A stretch of DNA of 64,000 bases from Winogradskyella sp. PC-19 (GCF_002163855.1 NZ_CP019332.1:2911645-2975644); one strand, 5' to 3'. Numbered from the stretch's first letter, positions 34,877-43,690 are shown. Numbers and translations are program-made. The notes: generated from the letters alone by a model not told the origin.

Positions 34877-35716
34877 TTAAAGTAAGTTTAATTGGTATTT
34901 TACATAACTTCTAGTTAATAGCTCTACTTTTTTGTAATCAGGAACTCTGATTCTGGCAGATTTTATTTCTAAGGCTGGCGTCTTTTTTAGTTTGTCTAAT
35001 AGTTTGCTATAATATCTATATGCCATAAACACACCAAAACGAGCTTCGAGAGGTAGTTTTTTGATGCCTACAAGTCCTTTTGCAAAATCTTCTTCTATAT
35101 CAGTAATTATAGCTTGTTTTGAAGCTTCATCTAAATGATTTAAATCTGTATTTGGAAAATAAGTACGACTCAAATCTTCAAAGTCAGCTTTCAAGTCTCT
35201 CAAGAAATTTACTTTCTGAAAAGCTGAGCCTAAACTCATTGCTGAGTCCTTTAGCTCATCATATTTTTTATCATCTCCTTTAACAAAAACTTTTAAGCAC
35301 ATTAAGCCTACCACGTCAGCTGAACCATAGATATAATCTTTGTATTCTTCTGGAGTTAAATAGTTGTGTTTGTAAAGGTCTTGTTTCATACTTTTCATAA
35401 AAGCATCGACCATATGCTTTTCGATATTGTATTTATGATATGTTTCTTGAAATGAATTAAGAATTGGATTTAAGCTTATTTTCATTTCTAGTGCATCTTC
35501 TAAATCATTAGAAAATTTATCAAACAATATAGCTTTATCGTAATCATGAAATGTGTCAACAATTTCATCAGCAAATCTTACAAATCCATATATATTGTAT
35601 ATGTCTTGTCTGATGCTGTCTGAAAGCATTTTCGTTGCCATAGAGAATGATGTACTGTAAGAGGTAGTTACCAGCTTACTACATTCTCTAGAAACTCTGT
35701 CGAAGATTGATTTCAT
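34877..35716 (-). CDS. crtB: Phytoene synthase
   Basis: Condenses two geranylgeranyl diphosphates to phytoene. 279 residues. First Asp-rich motif DEIVD (about residues 50-54), second in FLRDLKADFED (about 175-185), and the YxxG/VGLMCL segment typical of squalene/phytoene synthases. It follows crtI by 4 nt. No geranylgeranyl diphosphate synthase gene is in the window, so that step must be encoded elsewhere. Confidence 0.94.
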   Translation of the reverse strand: MKSIFDRVSRECSKLVTTSYSTSFSMATKMLSDSIRQDIYNIYGFVRFADEIVDTFHDYDKAILFDKFSNDLEDALEMKISLNPILNSFQETYHKYNIEKHMVDAFMKSMKQDLYKHNYLTPEEYKDYIYGSADVVGLMCLKVFVKGDDKKYDELKDSAMSLGSAFQKVNFLRDLKADFEDLSRTYFPNTDLNHLDEASKQAIITDIEEDFAKGLVGIKKLPLEARFGVFMAYRYYSKLLDKLKKTPALEIKSARIRVPDYKKVELLTRSYVKYQLNLL

Positions 35717-35720
35717 GTTT

Positions 35721-37181
35721 TTAATTTTTTATTTGTTTTTTTATTAAGTCTGCTGCGAGTTTACCTGATATTAAGGATGGTGGGACTCCAGGACCAGGAA
35801 CTGTTAATTGTCCAGTAAAAAAGAGATTTTTTACTTTTTTACTTTTTAAATTAGGTCTTAAGAAAGCAGTTTGTGATAGCGTATTTGCCATACCATATGC
35901 ATTTCCTTTGTAAGAATTATACTCCTTTTTAAAGTCTTTGACGCAAAAAGACTCTTTAAAGATAATATTATTTGTCACCTTTTGATTGGTTTTCTTTTCA
36001 AATCTGTCGATAATGATATCAAAATACTGTTCTCTAAGAGCTTCAGTGTCCTCAAGATTAGGTGCAATAGGAATCAGAAAGAAGCCAGTTTCGGAATCTT
36101 TAGGTGCCATAGATGCATCAGTTATTGAAGGAAAATTAACATAAAAGAGTGGTTGTTTGGGCCACTTTGGATTATCATAAATATCTTCGGCGTGTGCTTC
36201 AAAATCAGTATCAAAAAATAGGTTATGATGTTCGACATTTTTTAGTTTCTTATCAAAACCAACATAAAAGAGAAGAGAAGATGGGGCAAATGTTTTCTTA
36301 TCCCAATAAGCTTCACTATACTGTCTGTATTCTTTATCTAATAATGTTTCAGAATGACTATAATCTGCACCACTAAGAACATAATTAGATTCTATTTCTT
36401 TACCGTTTACAGTAATTCCTTTTGTCTTTCCGTTTTCAACATTTATCTTTTCTACTACTGCATCTGTATTTAGTTCAACACCAAGACTTGTTGCTAAATC
36501 TCTCATGGCTTTTATAACTTCGTACATACCACCTTTTGGATGCCAAGTCCCTAAGCCAAAGTCAGCAAAATTCATAAAACTATAAAATGAAGGTGTTTTA
36601 CTTGGTTTTGCTCCAAGAAATAACACAGGAAACTCTAACGTAGATATAAGTTTTGGATTTTTAAATTTCTTTCTGACTTCGCTACTTATAGTTCTAAAAA
36701 ATTGGTCAACACGTGTTACAGTCTCTTTAGTTACCAACTCTAGTGGCGATAATCCAGGTTTTAGAACAATTTTATTTATTGCAATATCGTAATTGTCTTG
36801 CGCCTTAGATATGAATTTTCTTAAGGGCTCAGAACTTCCTGGTTCAATACGCTCAAATTCTTCGCAAATTTTGTCCATGGTATCACCAATAGTAATTTCA
36901 TCATCTGAGAAGAAAATTTTGTAAGCAGGACTTAGTTTATCTAGTTCGTAATAATCCTTTGTTGATTTATCGAAGTCATTGAAAAATTTTTCAAAAATAT
37001 CTGGCATCCAATACCAACTTGGACCTATATCGAAAGTAAATCCTTCTTTTTTTAATTGTCTGGCTCTTCCACCAACTGTACTGTTTTTTTCAAAAACAGA
37101 AACTTTGTAGCCATCTTTAGCTAAATAGCAAGCAGCTGAAAGTGATGAGAACCCAGAACCTATAATAGATATTTTAGTCAT
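35721..37181 (-). CDS. crtI: Phytoene desaturase
   Basis: Converts phytoene to lycopene by four desaturations. 486 residues. N-terminal FAD site ISIIGSGFSSLSAACYLAKDG, then VGGRARQL and FDIGPSWYWMPD; C-terminal FAD segment FFTGQLTVPGPGVPPSLISG. Its start overlaps the stop of the regulator gene by one base (TAATG) and crtB follows by 4 nt, so the genes are translationally coupled. A diverged paralogue is crtD at 14114. Confidence 0.93.
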   Translation of the reverse strand: MTKISIIGSGFSSLSAACYLAKDGYKVSVFEKNSTVGGRARQLKKEGFTFDIGPSWYWMPDIFEKFFNDFDKSTKDYYELDKLSPAYKIFFSDDEITIGDTMDKICEEFERIEPGSSEPLRKFISKAQDNYDIAINKIVLKPGLSPLELVTKETVTRVDQFFRTISSEVRKKFKNPKLISTLEFPVLFLGAKPSKTPSFYSFMNFADFGLGTWHPKGGMYEVIKAMRDLATSLGVELNTDAVVEKINVENGKTKGITVNGKEIESNYVLSGADYSHSETLLDKEYRQYSEAYWDKKTFAPSSLLFYVGFDKKLKNVEHHNLFFDTDFEAHAEDIYDNPKWPKQPLFYVNFPSITDASMAPKDSETGFFLIPIAPNLEDTEALREQYFDIIIDRFEKKTNQKVTNNIIFKESFCVKDFKKEYNSYKGNAYGMANTLSQTAFLRPNLKSKKVKNLFFTGQLTVPGPGVPPSLISGKLAADLIKKQIKN

Positions 37182-38083
37182 TATTTAAGATTGTCAGTAA
37201 CTTCTTGTATTGATTTAAAGCATTTAATTTTTGGAGGTAAATTGTCCATGTCTATACTGTTCAGCATTTGGCCTAAAATCCAAAACTCCGCATCAGTCTT
37301 TTCTAGCAAGGTTTCGCTGAATGATTTTAAGTAATCATCTATTTCTTCCTTTAGTGGCTTTATAGTAAAATAGGATAAGAATATAATGTCATCGTAATAA
37401 TTAAGTATATCCGCTAGGCTTTCCATAGGAACACTTTGACCTAAAAAGATACAATGATAGTTATTACTAACAATTTGATAATTCAAGAACATAATACCTA
37501 GTTCATGAATTTCGTTATCGGGTAAAAAGAGAACAAATGTTTTCTTAGAGTTTGGTTTAGTTTCTGACTGAATAAACTCAGTGTTTATAAGTATTTTTTG
37601 ACGAATAAGGGTTGTCAAAAAATGTTCGTGAGCTGGAGTTATAGTATTTGTTTGCCATAACAATCCAATTTCAGTAAGCAGAGGAATAAATATGTCATAA
37701 AATATATCATCGAAGGATTTGTCCTTTAACAAAGCTTCGTAGGTATTGTAAAAAAGAGCTTGATCAAAATTAAGCATTGACAACTTAAATGAGTTTATTG
37801 CATGGCTCTCTAAGTTTGTTTGAGATGCAATTTCCCTAACTAGCGCAGGAATTTCTTCTGGCTTTAGGGTTGCTATTTTAGATATTTTGTAGCCGTTATT
37901 GTTAAGGTAGCTTACATTAAGCATCTTCTGAAAACTAGCTAAGTCGTAATATCTTATGTTTGTGTCTGTTCTTTTTGGGGATAAGAGGTTGTAGCGTTTT
38001 TCCCAAATACGAATAGTATGCGCTTTAATACCTGTAAGATTCTCTAAATCTTTGATACTAAATTTATTTTTCATGTTATTCAT
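37181..38083 (-). CDS. CarH-like MerR regulator with B12 photoreceptor domain
   Basis: 300 residues (ATG at 38083; an ATG three codons in, 38074, is also plausible). MerR-type winged helix at residues 8-75 (TGIKAHTIRIWEKRY). A helical cap follows with W143-x9-E153-H154, the Wx9EH signature of light-sensing CarH, and then a Rossmann-type cobalamin domain with E191-x-H193-x-x-G196, the lower-ligand motif. In CarH, adenosylcobalamin-bound tetramers repress carotenoid genes in the dark and light breaks the Co-C bond. Here it heads the operon with crtI, crtB and crtZ, so light-induced carotenoid synthesis and autoregulation are strongly suggested. Confidence 0.9.
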   Translation of the reverse strand: MNNMKNKFSIKDLENLTGIKAHTIRIWEKRYNLLSPKRTDTNIRYYDLASFQKMLNVSYLNNNGYKISKIATLKPEEIPALVREIASQTNLESHAINSFKLSMLNFDQALFYNTYEALLKDKSFDDIFYDIFIPLLTEIGLLWQTNTITPAHEHFLTTLIRQKILINTEFIQSETKPNSKKTFVLFLPDNEIHELGIMFLNYQIVSNNYHCIFLGQSVPMESLADILNYYDDIIFLSYFTIKPLKEEIDDYLKSFSETLLEKTDAEFWILGQMLNSIDMDNLPPKIKCFKSIQEVTDNLK

Positions 38084-38095
38084 ACAAGCTCTATT

Positions 38096-38167
38096 TGTTT
38101 ATCAAAATAAAATTAATGTTAAACAAAAGTAAGTGTTTAACTTTTAAGAGTACGGTATTTAACAAAA
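38096..38167 (-). promoter_or_regulatory. Promoter and repeat operator of the carH-crt operon
   Basis: Four related 12-mers read on the plus strand: TGTTTATCAAAA (38096), TGTTAAACAAAA (38117), TGTTTAACTTTT (38134), TATTTAACAAAA (38156), spaced 21, 17 and 22 nt, about two helix turns. The second and third also form a GTTAAAC-N10-GTTTAAC inverted repeat. The minus-strand -7 box TACTTTTG (38124-38131) lies between and under them, so bound repressor would cover it. Multiple direct repeats are typical for CarA/CarH operators. Confidence 0.55.
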
Positions 38168-38197
38168 ATTAAGTAAAAAAATGGAAAATAAATAAAG

Positions 38198-38281
38198 TGC
38201 GCACGAGAAGACTCGAACTTCCACGGACTAATGTCCACCAACCCCTCAAGCTGGCGCGTCTACCAATTCCGCCACGTGCGC
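38198..38281 (-). tRNA. tRNA-Leu (GAG)
   Basis: 84 nt with the long variable arm of class II tRNAs. Acceptor GCGCACG/CGTGCGC, discriminator A, anticodon stem CCAGC/GTTGG around a loop with GAG, T-loop TTCGAGT. No encoded CCA. Confidence 0.95.
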
Positions 38282-38304
38282 AAAAAATGAAATATAAATG
38301 TAAA

Positions 38305-38337
38305 AAAAAAGTTAAGCAATTTGCTTAACTTTTTTTG
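38305..38337. terminator. Symmetric terminator between tRNA-Lys and tRNA-Leu
   Basis: AAAAAAAGTTAAGCAA, one base, TTGCTTAACTTTTTTT. It lies right behind the tRNA-Lys 3' end (minus strand), so tRNA-Leu is either transcribed separately or by readthrough. Confidence 0.8.
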
Positions 38338-38410
38338 TGACTTGGCTGGGGCTCGAACCCAGGACCCTCTCCTTAAAAGGGAGATGCTCTACCAACTGAG
38401 CTACCAAGTC
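38338..38410 (-). tRNA. tRNA-Lys (TTT)
   Basis: 73 nt. Acceptor GACTTGG/CCAAGTC, discriminator A; anticodon stem TCTCC/GGAGA with loop CTTTTAA; T-loop TTCGAGC. No encoded CCA. Confidence 0.96.
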
Positions 38411-38541
38411 ATTAATCTTTTTCTCTAACGAGGGTGCAAATATAAAATGTTTAATTAATAAAACAATGCTTTTTTTATATATTTTTTTGTTTTTTTGTGG
38501 GACAGCTTTGTAGGTGTTTCACAATCAATTTATAAGCAAAT

Positions 38542-39063
38542 ATGATTATAGTTTTAATGGGGTATATGGGTTCTGGGAAATCTACAATTGGCAAGGAATT
38601 AGCTGCGATTTTAAGTTATAATTTTATTGATTTAGATGATTATATCGTAGATAGAGAGAAGATGTCAATTTCTGAAATATTTGACAAAAAGGGAGAAATT
38701 TATTTCAGAAAGAATGAGGCTGCATATTTAGAGGAGATTTTAGAAGGAGAAGACAAAACGGTTTTATCTCTAGGCGGAGGTACGCCGTGTTACGGAAATA
38801 ATCTAAATCTAATACTAAATAGTATAGAGGTTAAATCTTTTTACTTAAAAGCGTCTATTCCTGAGCTAGTAAAACGTTTGAAACCCGAAAAAAGTAACCG
38901 TCCAGTAATTAATCATCTAAAAACTGATGAAGAATTTTTTGAGTTTTTTGGAAAGCACCTTTTTGAGCGTTCTCCATTTTATTCAAAATCGAATGTTACT
39001 ATTACTACTGATAATAAAACTTCGAATACCATTGTAGAAGAAATTGTATTAAATTTAATCTAA
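38542..39063 (+). CDS. aroK: Shikimate kinase
   Basis: Phosphorylates shikimate in aromatic amino-acid synthesis. 173 residues. Walker A GYMGSGKST (residues 7-15), DLDD (about 31-34), the FRKNEAAYL shikimate-contact segment, and SLGGGTPC (substrate and Walker-B region). Its end overlaps the convergent phosphoribosyltransferase gene by 9 nt. No other aro genes nearby. Confidence 0.95.
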   Translation: MIIVLMGYMGSGKSTIGKELAAILSYNFIDLDDYIVDREKMSISEIFDKKGEIYFRKNEAAYLEEILEGEDKTVLSLGGGTPCYGNNLNLILNSIEVKSFYLKASIPELVKRLKPEKSNRPVINHLKTDEEFFEFFGKHLFERSPFYSKSNVTITTDNKTSNTIVEEIVLNLI

Positions 39064-39558
39064 GTAGGCTTCGTAAGGTTGCTTACTTAAATTAACATTA
39101 ATATGTTCTTTCAGAGAAGTTGAAAGAGATATACCTTTAAAATCTGCTTTTACAGGAAATTTTTTATGATTTCTGTTTACTAAAACTGCTGTTTTAAATT
39201 GTTTTAAAGGGACTTCTAAAAAATGCCTTACACCGTATATCAGCGTACTACCAGAGTTAAGGACATCATCGACTAAAACTATTGATTTATTGGTATACTC
39301 TTTTGAAGTAAGTGAAGTTGATAATGGATTTAAAGGTGTTTTTTTATCTATTGAAACTTTGCATAATACACTATGTATTTTTGATATTTTATCTAAGTTT
39401 GCTTTGATTTTTTTTGCTAGCAGAAACCCGTTTTTATCAATACCTGCTATAATTAGCTCTTTTTCATTAACGTTTGATTCATATATTTGATAAGATATTC
39501 TTTTTATCTTATGCTGAATTTCTTGATGATTGAGTATGGTATTTTTTTCTGTTATCAT
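39055..39558 (-). CDS. PyrR-like phosphoribosyltransferase domain protein
   Basis: 167 residues. The PRPP-binding loop IVLVDDVLNSGSTLIYG (about residues 93-109) is clear. The N-terminal LIIAGIDKNGFLLAKKI matches the first PRTase segment. The overall plan follows PyrR/type I phosphoribosyltransferases, but the base-specific hood is too short to name a substrate, and RNA-binding (attenuation) function cannot be read. It lies 52 nt after hslR on the same strand, likely co-transcribed. Convergent overlap with aroK. Confidence 0.85.
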   Translation of the reverse strand: MITEKNTILNHQEIQHKIKRISYQIYESNVNEKELIIAGIDKNGFLLAKKIKANLDKISKIHSVLCKVSIDKKTPLNPLSTSLTSKEYTNKSIVLVDDVLNSGSTLIYGVRHFLEVPLKQFKTAVLVNRNHKKFPVKADFKGISLSTSLKEHINVNLSKQPYEAYLD

Positions 39559-39610
39559 GCTTTTTTTTAAATATATAAAGAGTTATTTATTCATAAGGTA
39601 ACAATAAAAA

Positions 39611-39982
39611 TCATTCTTCTTCATCAATGTAATTTTCTATAGAGCGTCTGTCTTTTTTTGTGGGTCTTCCTGTTCCTTTTTTTCTATAATAGTCTTTACT
39701 ATATTTTAATAATTCTTGAGCTTCAAATTCAGATTTAGGAGTTAAATCGGTTATGTAGATATCGACAAGTTTTGCGCCAACACGGTTAGGTGGAATGTCA
39801 TTTATTCTAATCTTATAATTAACTTGATTTTTTCTAAGTACTATTGTATCACCTATATAGACTTCTCTACTAGGTTTTACAACAGCTTCATTGACCTTTA
39901 CTTGACCTTTTTTACAGGCAATTGAGGCTTGATTTCGGGTTTTGTGATATCTCACACACCATAAATACTTATCTATTCGCAT
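39611..39982 (-). CDS. hslR: S4-domain RNA-binding protein, Hsp15-like
   Basis: 123 residues. S4 domain at residues 1-60: MRIDKYLWCVRYHKTRNQA and GQVKVNEAVVKPSREV, the shape of Hsp15, which rescues stalled 50S subunits carrying nascent chains. The C-terminus is basic (RKKGTGRPTKKDRR), a common feature of the family. A minus-strand -7 box TACTTTTG is at 40018-40025. Confidence 0.88.
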   Translation of the reverse strand: MRIDKYLWCVRYHKTRNQASIACKKGQVKVNEAVVKPSREVYIGDTIVLRKNQVNYKIRINDIPPNRVGAKLVDIYITDLTPKSEFEAQELLKYSKDYYRKKGTGRPTKKDRRSIENYIDEEE

Positions 39983-40109
39983 ATAATTTAACTAAAAACT
40001 GCGTTAATCAATTTGTACAAAAGTATTATATTATTGTATCTTGCGGCCTAAAATTAAGCAATATTGAACCGTGTTTATGCTTTAAATAAATATGAATTTA
40101 AATGACCCT

Positions 40110-41138
40110 ATGAAATTAAGAACATTCCTATCTAGTATTTTTGTTTTTTCACTATTGATTTTTGCTTGTTCACCAGATGAGCCTGAAATATCTCTTGTAC
40201 CTGATAGAGATAGAACTGAGCAACAAGCAACAGATAAAGCCTTGTTATTATCATATTTAGGTACGCATTATTATAACAGTGCAGATTTAGCAGCAATTAT
40301 AAATCCAGAGCCTAGCGACATTATTATTACTGAATTGGCAGAAGGAGCTACAGTTCCTATGGGACATACATTATTGGCTGGTGCTGTTGAAACAAGAACT
40401 ACAGTTTTTGAGGAAGCAACTTATGAATATTATATTCTGAAAATAAACCAAGGAGGAGGAGATGAGTCACCTAATTTTACAGATAAAGTAAGAGTAGAGT
40501 ATGAAGGTAGCTTAATTGAAGATGCTTCTGTTTTTGATAGCGCTATTAATCCTGTAGATTTTAATTTGGTAGGATTTGGAGTTAATTCTGGCGGAGTTAT
40601 TACGGGGTGGCAACGTGTTTTTCCAGAATTCAACACTGCAGCTAGTTTTACAACTGGGTCTAATGTAGAATATGACGATTATGGAGTTGGTGTAATGTTT
40701 TTGCCATCTGGTTTAGCTTATTTTTCAACGCAATTAGTTGGTATTCCTTCATATTCTAATTTAATATTTAAGTTTACTTTATTTCAAACTGAAATAAATG
40801 ACCATGATAGTGACGGTGTGCCATCATACATCGAAGATTTAAATAATAATTCAAGTACTTTCGATGAAGATACTGATGATAACTCAATTGTAAATTATGT
40901 TGACCCTGATGATGATGGAGATGGTGTACTTACAATTAATGAACTATTTAGAACTGAATATATTGTTGACACAAATAATGGTGAATCAGAACCTGAATTA
41001 GATAATAATGAATTTGAATTAGGTAGAACCCAATCCATGGGTGTTATAACTATAACAACAGGTAAAATATTAGACACAGATAATAATAATATTCCTGATT
41101 ATTTGGATGAGGATATTACAATTAATTACAATGAGTAG
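40110..41138 (+). CDS. FKBP-like lipoprotein with calcium-type Asp repeats
   Basis: 342 residues from the ATG at 40110 (an ATG at 40092 gives six more). Lipobox IFAC then SPDEPE. An FKBP-type prolyl-isomerase domain is suggested at about residues 125-235 (DKVRVEYEGSLIEDASVFDSA, VITGWQRVFPEF, GVGVMFLPSGLAYF). The last 110 residues hold Asp-rich, thrombospondin-3-like calcium motifs: DHDSDGVPSYIEDL, DPDDDGDGVLTINE, DTDNNNIPDYLDED. Similar fusions are known from flavobacterial outer-surface and gliding-associated lipoproteins. The stop codon sits on the edge of the 67-bp palindrome. Confidence 0.8.
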   Translation: MKLRTFLSSIFVFSLLIFACSPDEPEISLVPDRDRTEQQATDKALLLSYLGTHYYNSADLAAIINPEPSDIIITELAEGATVPMGHTLLAGAVETRTTVFEEATYEYYILKINQGGGDESPNFTDKVRVEYEGSLIEDASVFDSAINPVDFNLVGFGVNSGGVITGWQRVFPEFNTAASFTTGSNVEYDDYGVGVMFLPSGLAYFSTQLVGIPSYSNLIFKFTLFQTEINDHDSDGVPSYIEDLNNNSSTFDEDTDDNSIVNYVDPDDDGDGVLTINELFRTEYIVDTNNGESEPELDNNEFELGRTQSMGVITITTGKILDTDNNNIPDYLDEDITINYNE

Positions 41139-41203
41139 TATAAATATTAGAAAAAAAAACCCGCTAATTTAATTAGCGGGTTTTTTTTTCTAATATTTAT
41201 ACT
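41137..41203. terminator. 67-bp perfect palindrome, shared terminator of convergent genes
   Basis: Arms of 33 bp (41137-41169 and 41171-41203) are exact complements around a single T. Inner stem CCCGCTAATT/AATTAGCGGG, then nine A against nine T, then TAAATATTAG. It fills the whole intergenic space: the plus-strand stop ends at 41138 and the minus-strand stop begins at 41204. It serves both strands. Confidence 0.92.
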
Positions 41204-41791
41204 TTATAATTTGTATGATAAACTTAAAATAAGTTGCTCAGGTCTTGTATCTAATCGGTCAAGAGAGATAACATTATTATTGTCTATAAAAGTAGCTTCA
41301 TTATCGCTAAAACCTCTTTCGTATCTTAAATCTATTCCTAACCTATTAAGATTTAATCCAATACCAAAATTTAAACCTACACTAAAGTCACTTTCAATAT
41401 TATCAATCCTAGTATTGCCAAAATCTGTATCCAAAATATATTGTAATGCTGGACCACCAAAGACGTTTATTGGCCCTAATACTTTTAGACCAACCAATAA
41501 GGGTACATCAATTTTTTGTACATCAAATTCACCTAAGTCGTAATCACTTTTCGTCTTAGTATAAACAATTTCTGGTCTGAAATATAGTTTGTTTCCTAAC
41601 TTGCCAAATACACCAATATGGTATCCTACATTTTGGTCTGGGTTTTCAAAATTTTGGGCAGCCGATTCAAAATAATCTCCGTTACCACCATAATTTAAAC
41701 CTGCTTTAATACCAAATCCACTTCCAGATTGCGCAAATAAACTTGTTGAAAATCCTGCCACTAAAAGTGCAGTAAAAAATAAATTCTTCAT
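41204..41791 (-). CDS. Outer-membrane beta-barrel protein (PorT-like)
   Basis: 195 residues. Signal peptide ends SLFAQ (about residue 21). An eight-stranded small barrel follows: GFGIKAGLNYGG, YHIGVFGKLGNKLYFRPEIVYTKTKSDY, VDVPLLVGLK, FGGPALQYIL, GLNFGIGLNL, LDLRYERGFSD, ending in ILSLSYKL. This is the porin-family/PorT-like barrel common in Bacteroidota; function unknown. Monocistronic. Confidence 0.85.
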   Translation of the reverse strand: MKNLFFTALLVAGFSTSLFAQSGSGFGIKAGLNYGGNGDYFESAAQNFENPDQNVGYHIGVFGKLGNKLYFRPEIVYTKTKSDYDLGEFDVQKIDVPLLVGLKVLGPINVFGGPALQYILDTDFGNTRIDNIESDFSVGLNFGIGLNLNRLGIDLRYERGFSDNEATFIDNNNVISLDRLDTRPEQLILSLSYKL

Positions 41792-41844
41792 AATTATTCG
41801 TTTTTGATTTAGATTACTTAAACAAAAACGCTGCCAAACTCAAC

Positions 41845-42798
41845 TTATTTTCTACTGATTGCTTTTTTTGAAGCCTCAATTATCGCTTTACTGTTTAATC
41901 CGTACTTGTCCATAAGCTGGGCAGGTGTGCCAGATTCTCCGAAAGTGTCTTTGGTTGCAACAAACTCTTGAGGTGTTGGATTGTTCTCTACCAAAACTCT
42001 AGAAACACTTTCTCCTAGACCACCTAAGTAGTTGTGCTCTTCGGCTGTTACAATACAACCTGTTTTAGAAACAGATTCTAAAATAGCAGCATCATCTAAA
42101 GGCTTTATCGTATGAATATTTATGACCTCAGCAGAAATACCTTCGTCATTTAAAGCTTTAGACGCTTCCAATGCTTCCCATACGAGATGACCAGTAGCAA
42201 CAATAGTTACATCAGTTCCTTCTGTAAGTTTTATAGCTTTTCCTATCTCAAAATTTTGGACTTGAGGAGTGAAATTTGCTACTTTTGGACGTCCAAAACG
42301 TAAATAAACAGGACCATTATGTTTTGCAATCGATAATGTAGCTGCTTTTGTTTGATTATAATCACAAGTATTGATAACTGTCATTCCTGGAAGCATTTTC
42401 ATTAAACCAATATCTTCTAAGATTTGGTGCGTTGCACCATCTTCACCTAATGTTATACCTGCGTGAGAAGCACAAATTTTTACATTTTTTCCTGAGTAAG
42501 CTACACTTTGTCTTATTTGATCGTAAACACGACCAGTTGAAAAATTTGCAAATGTTCCTGTAAAAGGGATTTTCCCACCAATAGTAAGACCAGCTGCTAT
42601 ACCAATCATATTTGCTTCTGCTATGCCAACTTGGTAAAATCGCTCTGGATGATTGGCTTTGAAGTCATCCATTTTTAAAGAACCTATTAGATCTGCGCAA
42701 AGTGCAACAACATTTTCGTTGGTTTGTCCAAGTTCTGTTAAACCAGCACCAAACCCCGAACGTGTATCTTTATTTCCTGTGTTTTCGTATGTTTTCAT
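41845..42798 (-). CDS. Transketolase, C-terminal half
   Basis: 317 residues comprising the pyrimidine-binding and C-terminal domains of transketolase. TRSGFGAGLTELG at the N-terminus, FYQVGIAEANMIGIAAGL (the Glu that activates thiamine diphosphate), GEDGATHQILEDIG, then VTAEEHNYLGGLG. Works with the gene at 42820 as a two-chain transketolase in the pentose phosphate pathway. A 21-nt gap separates them. Confidence 0.93.
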   Translation of the reverse strand: MKTYENTGNKDTRSGFGAGLTELGQTNENVVALCADLIGSLKMDDFKANHPERFYQVGIAEANMIGIAAGLTIGGKIPFTGTFANFSTGRVYDQIRQSVAYSGKNVKICASHAGITLGEDGATHQILEDIGLMKMLPGMTVINTCDYNQTKAATLSIAKHNGPVYLRFGRPKVANFTPQVQNFEIGKAIKLTEGTDVTIVATGHLVWEALEASKALNDEGISAEVINIHTIKPLDDAAILESVSKTGCIVTAEEHNYLGGLGESVSRVLVENNPTPQEFVATKDTFGESGTPAQLMDKYGLNSKAIIEASKKAISRK

Positions 42799-42819
42799 AA
42801 TTCTTAAATCAAAAATGGA

Positions 42820-43665
42820 TTAATAATCGCCTAAGGTCTCAGCATTTTGGGTTAACGCAATTTGTAATTGCTCATCATTAGGTGCTTTACCGTGCCAGGC
42901 ATGAGTATTCATCATAAAATCTACACCATTACCCATTTCCGTTTTTAGTAAAACACAAACTGGTTGCCTTTTTCCGGTTCTAGATTTTGCTTCAGTCATA
43001 CCTTCGAGGATAGCTTCTATATTATTCCCTTCTTCAATCTCAACAACAGTCCAACCAAAAGCTTCAAATTTCTGTTTGATATTACCCATTGGTAAAACAT
43101 CATCTGTTGCTCCATCTATTTGTTTCCCATTTAAGTCAATAGTAGAAATTAAATTATCTACTTTTTTTGCAGAAGCATACATAATTGCCTCCCAATTTTG
43201 ACCTTCTTGTAACTCTCCATCTCCATGAAGACTGTATATCAGATGAGAATCCGCGTTTAATTTCTTTGCTTGAGCAGCGCCAATTGCAACTGACATACCT
43301 TGACCAAGAGAACCAGAAGCAATTCTAATTCCTTCTAGACCTTCGTGAGTTGTAGGGTGTCCTTGAAGTCTTGAGTTGATTAATCTAAAAGTATTTAATT
43401 CATCTACAGGAAAGTATCCCGAACGTGCAAGAACACTATAATATACAGGAGAAATATGTCCGTTAGATAGAAAGAATAAATCTTCACCAAAACCATTCAT
43501 GTCAAAATGGTCTTTTCTATCCATTATCTCTTTATAGAGAGCGACAAAAAATTCGGCACAACCAAGGGAGCCTCCTGGGTGACCAGAGTTTACCTTGTGT
43601 ACCATGCGAAGTATATCTCTTCGAACTTGGGTTGTTAAATCTTGTAATTCTTGAATGTTTGGCAT
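42820..43665 (-). CDS. Transketolase, N-terminal half
   Basis: 281 residues: the thiamine-diphosphate-binding domain. HKVNSGHPGGSLG holds the first cofactor His; FLSNGHISPVYYS, GSLGQGMSVAIG, and the Mg/diphosphate motif GDGELQEGQNWEA ... DLNGKQIDG. Transcribed ahead of the C-terminal half from a consensus promoter. The split arrangement is common in several bacterial phyla and archaea. Confidence 0.93.
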   Translation of the reverse strand: MPNIQELQDLTTQVRRDILRMVHKVNSGHPGGSLGCAEFFVALYKEIMDRKDHFDMNGFGEDLFFLSNGHISPVYYSVLARSGYFPVDELNTFRLINSRLQGHPTTHEGLEGIRIASGSLGQGMSVAIGAAQAKKLNADSHLIYSLHGDGELQEGQNWEAIMYASAKKVDNLISTIDLNGKQIDGATDDVLPMGNIKQKFEAFGWTVVEIEEGNNIEAILEGMTEAKSRTGKRQPVCVLLKTEMGNGVDFMMNTHAWHGKAPNDEQLQIALTQNAETLGDY

Positions 43666-43690
43666 CTTTTTATGACTTATTTTAGTGCTT

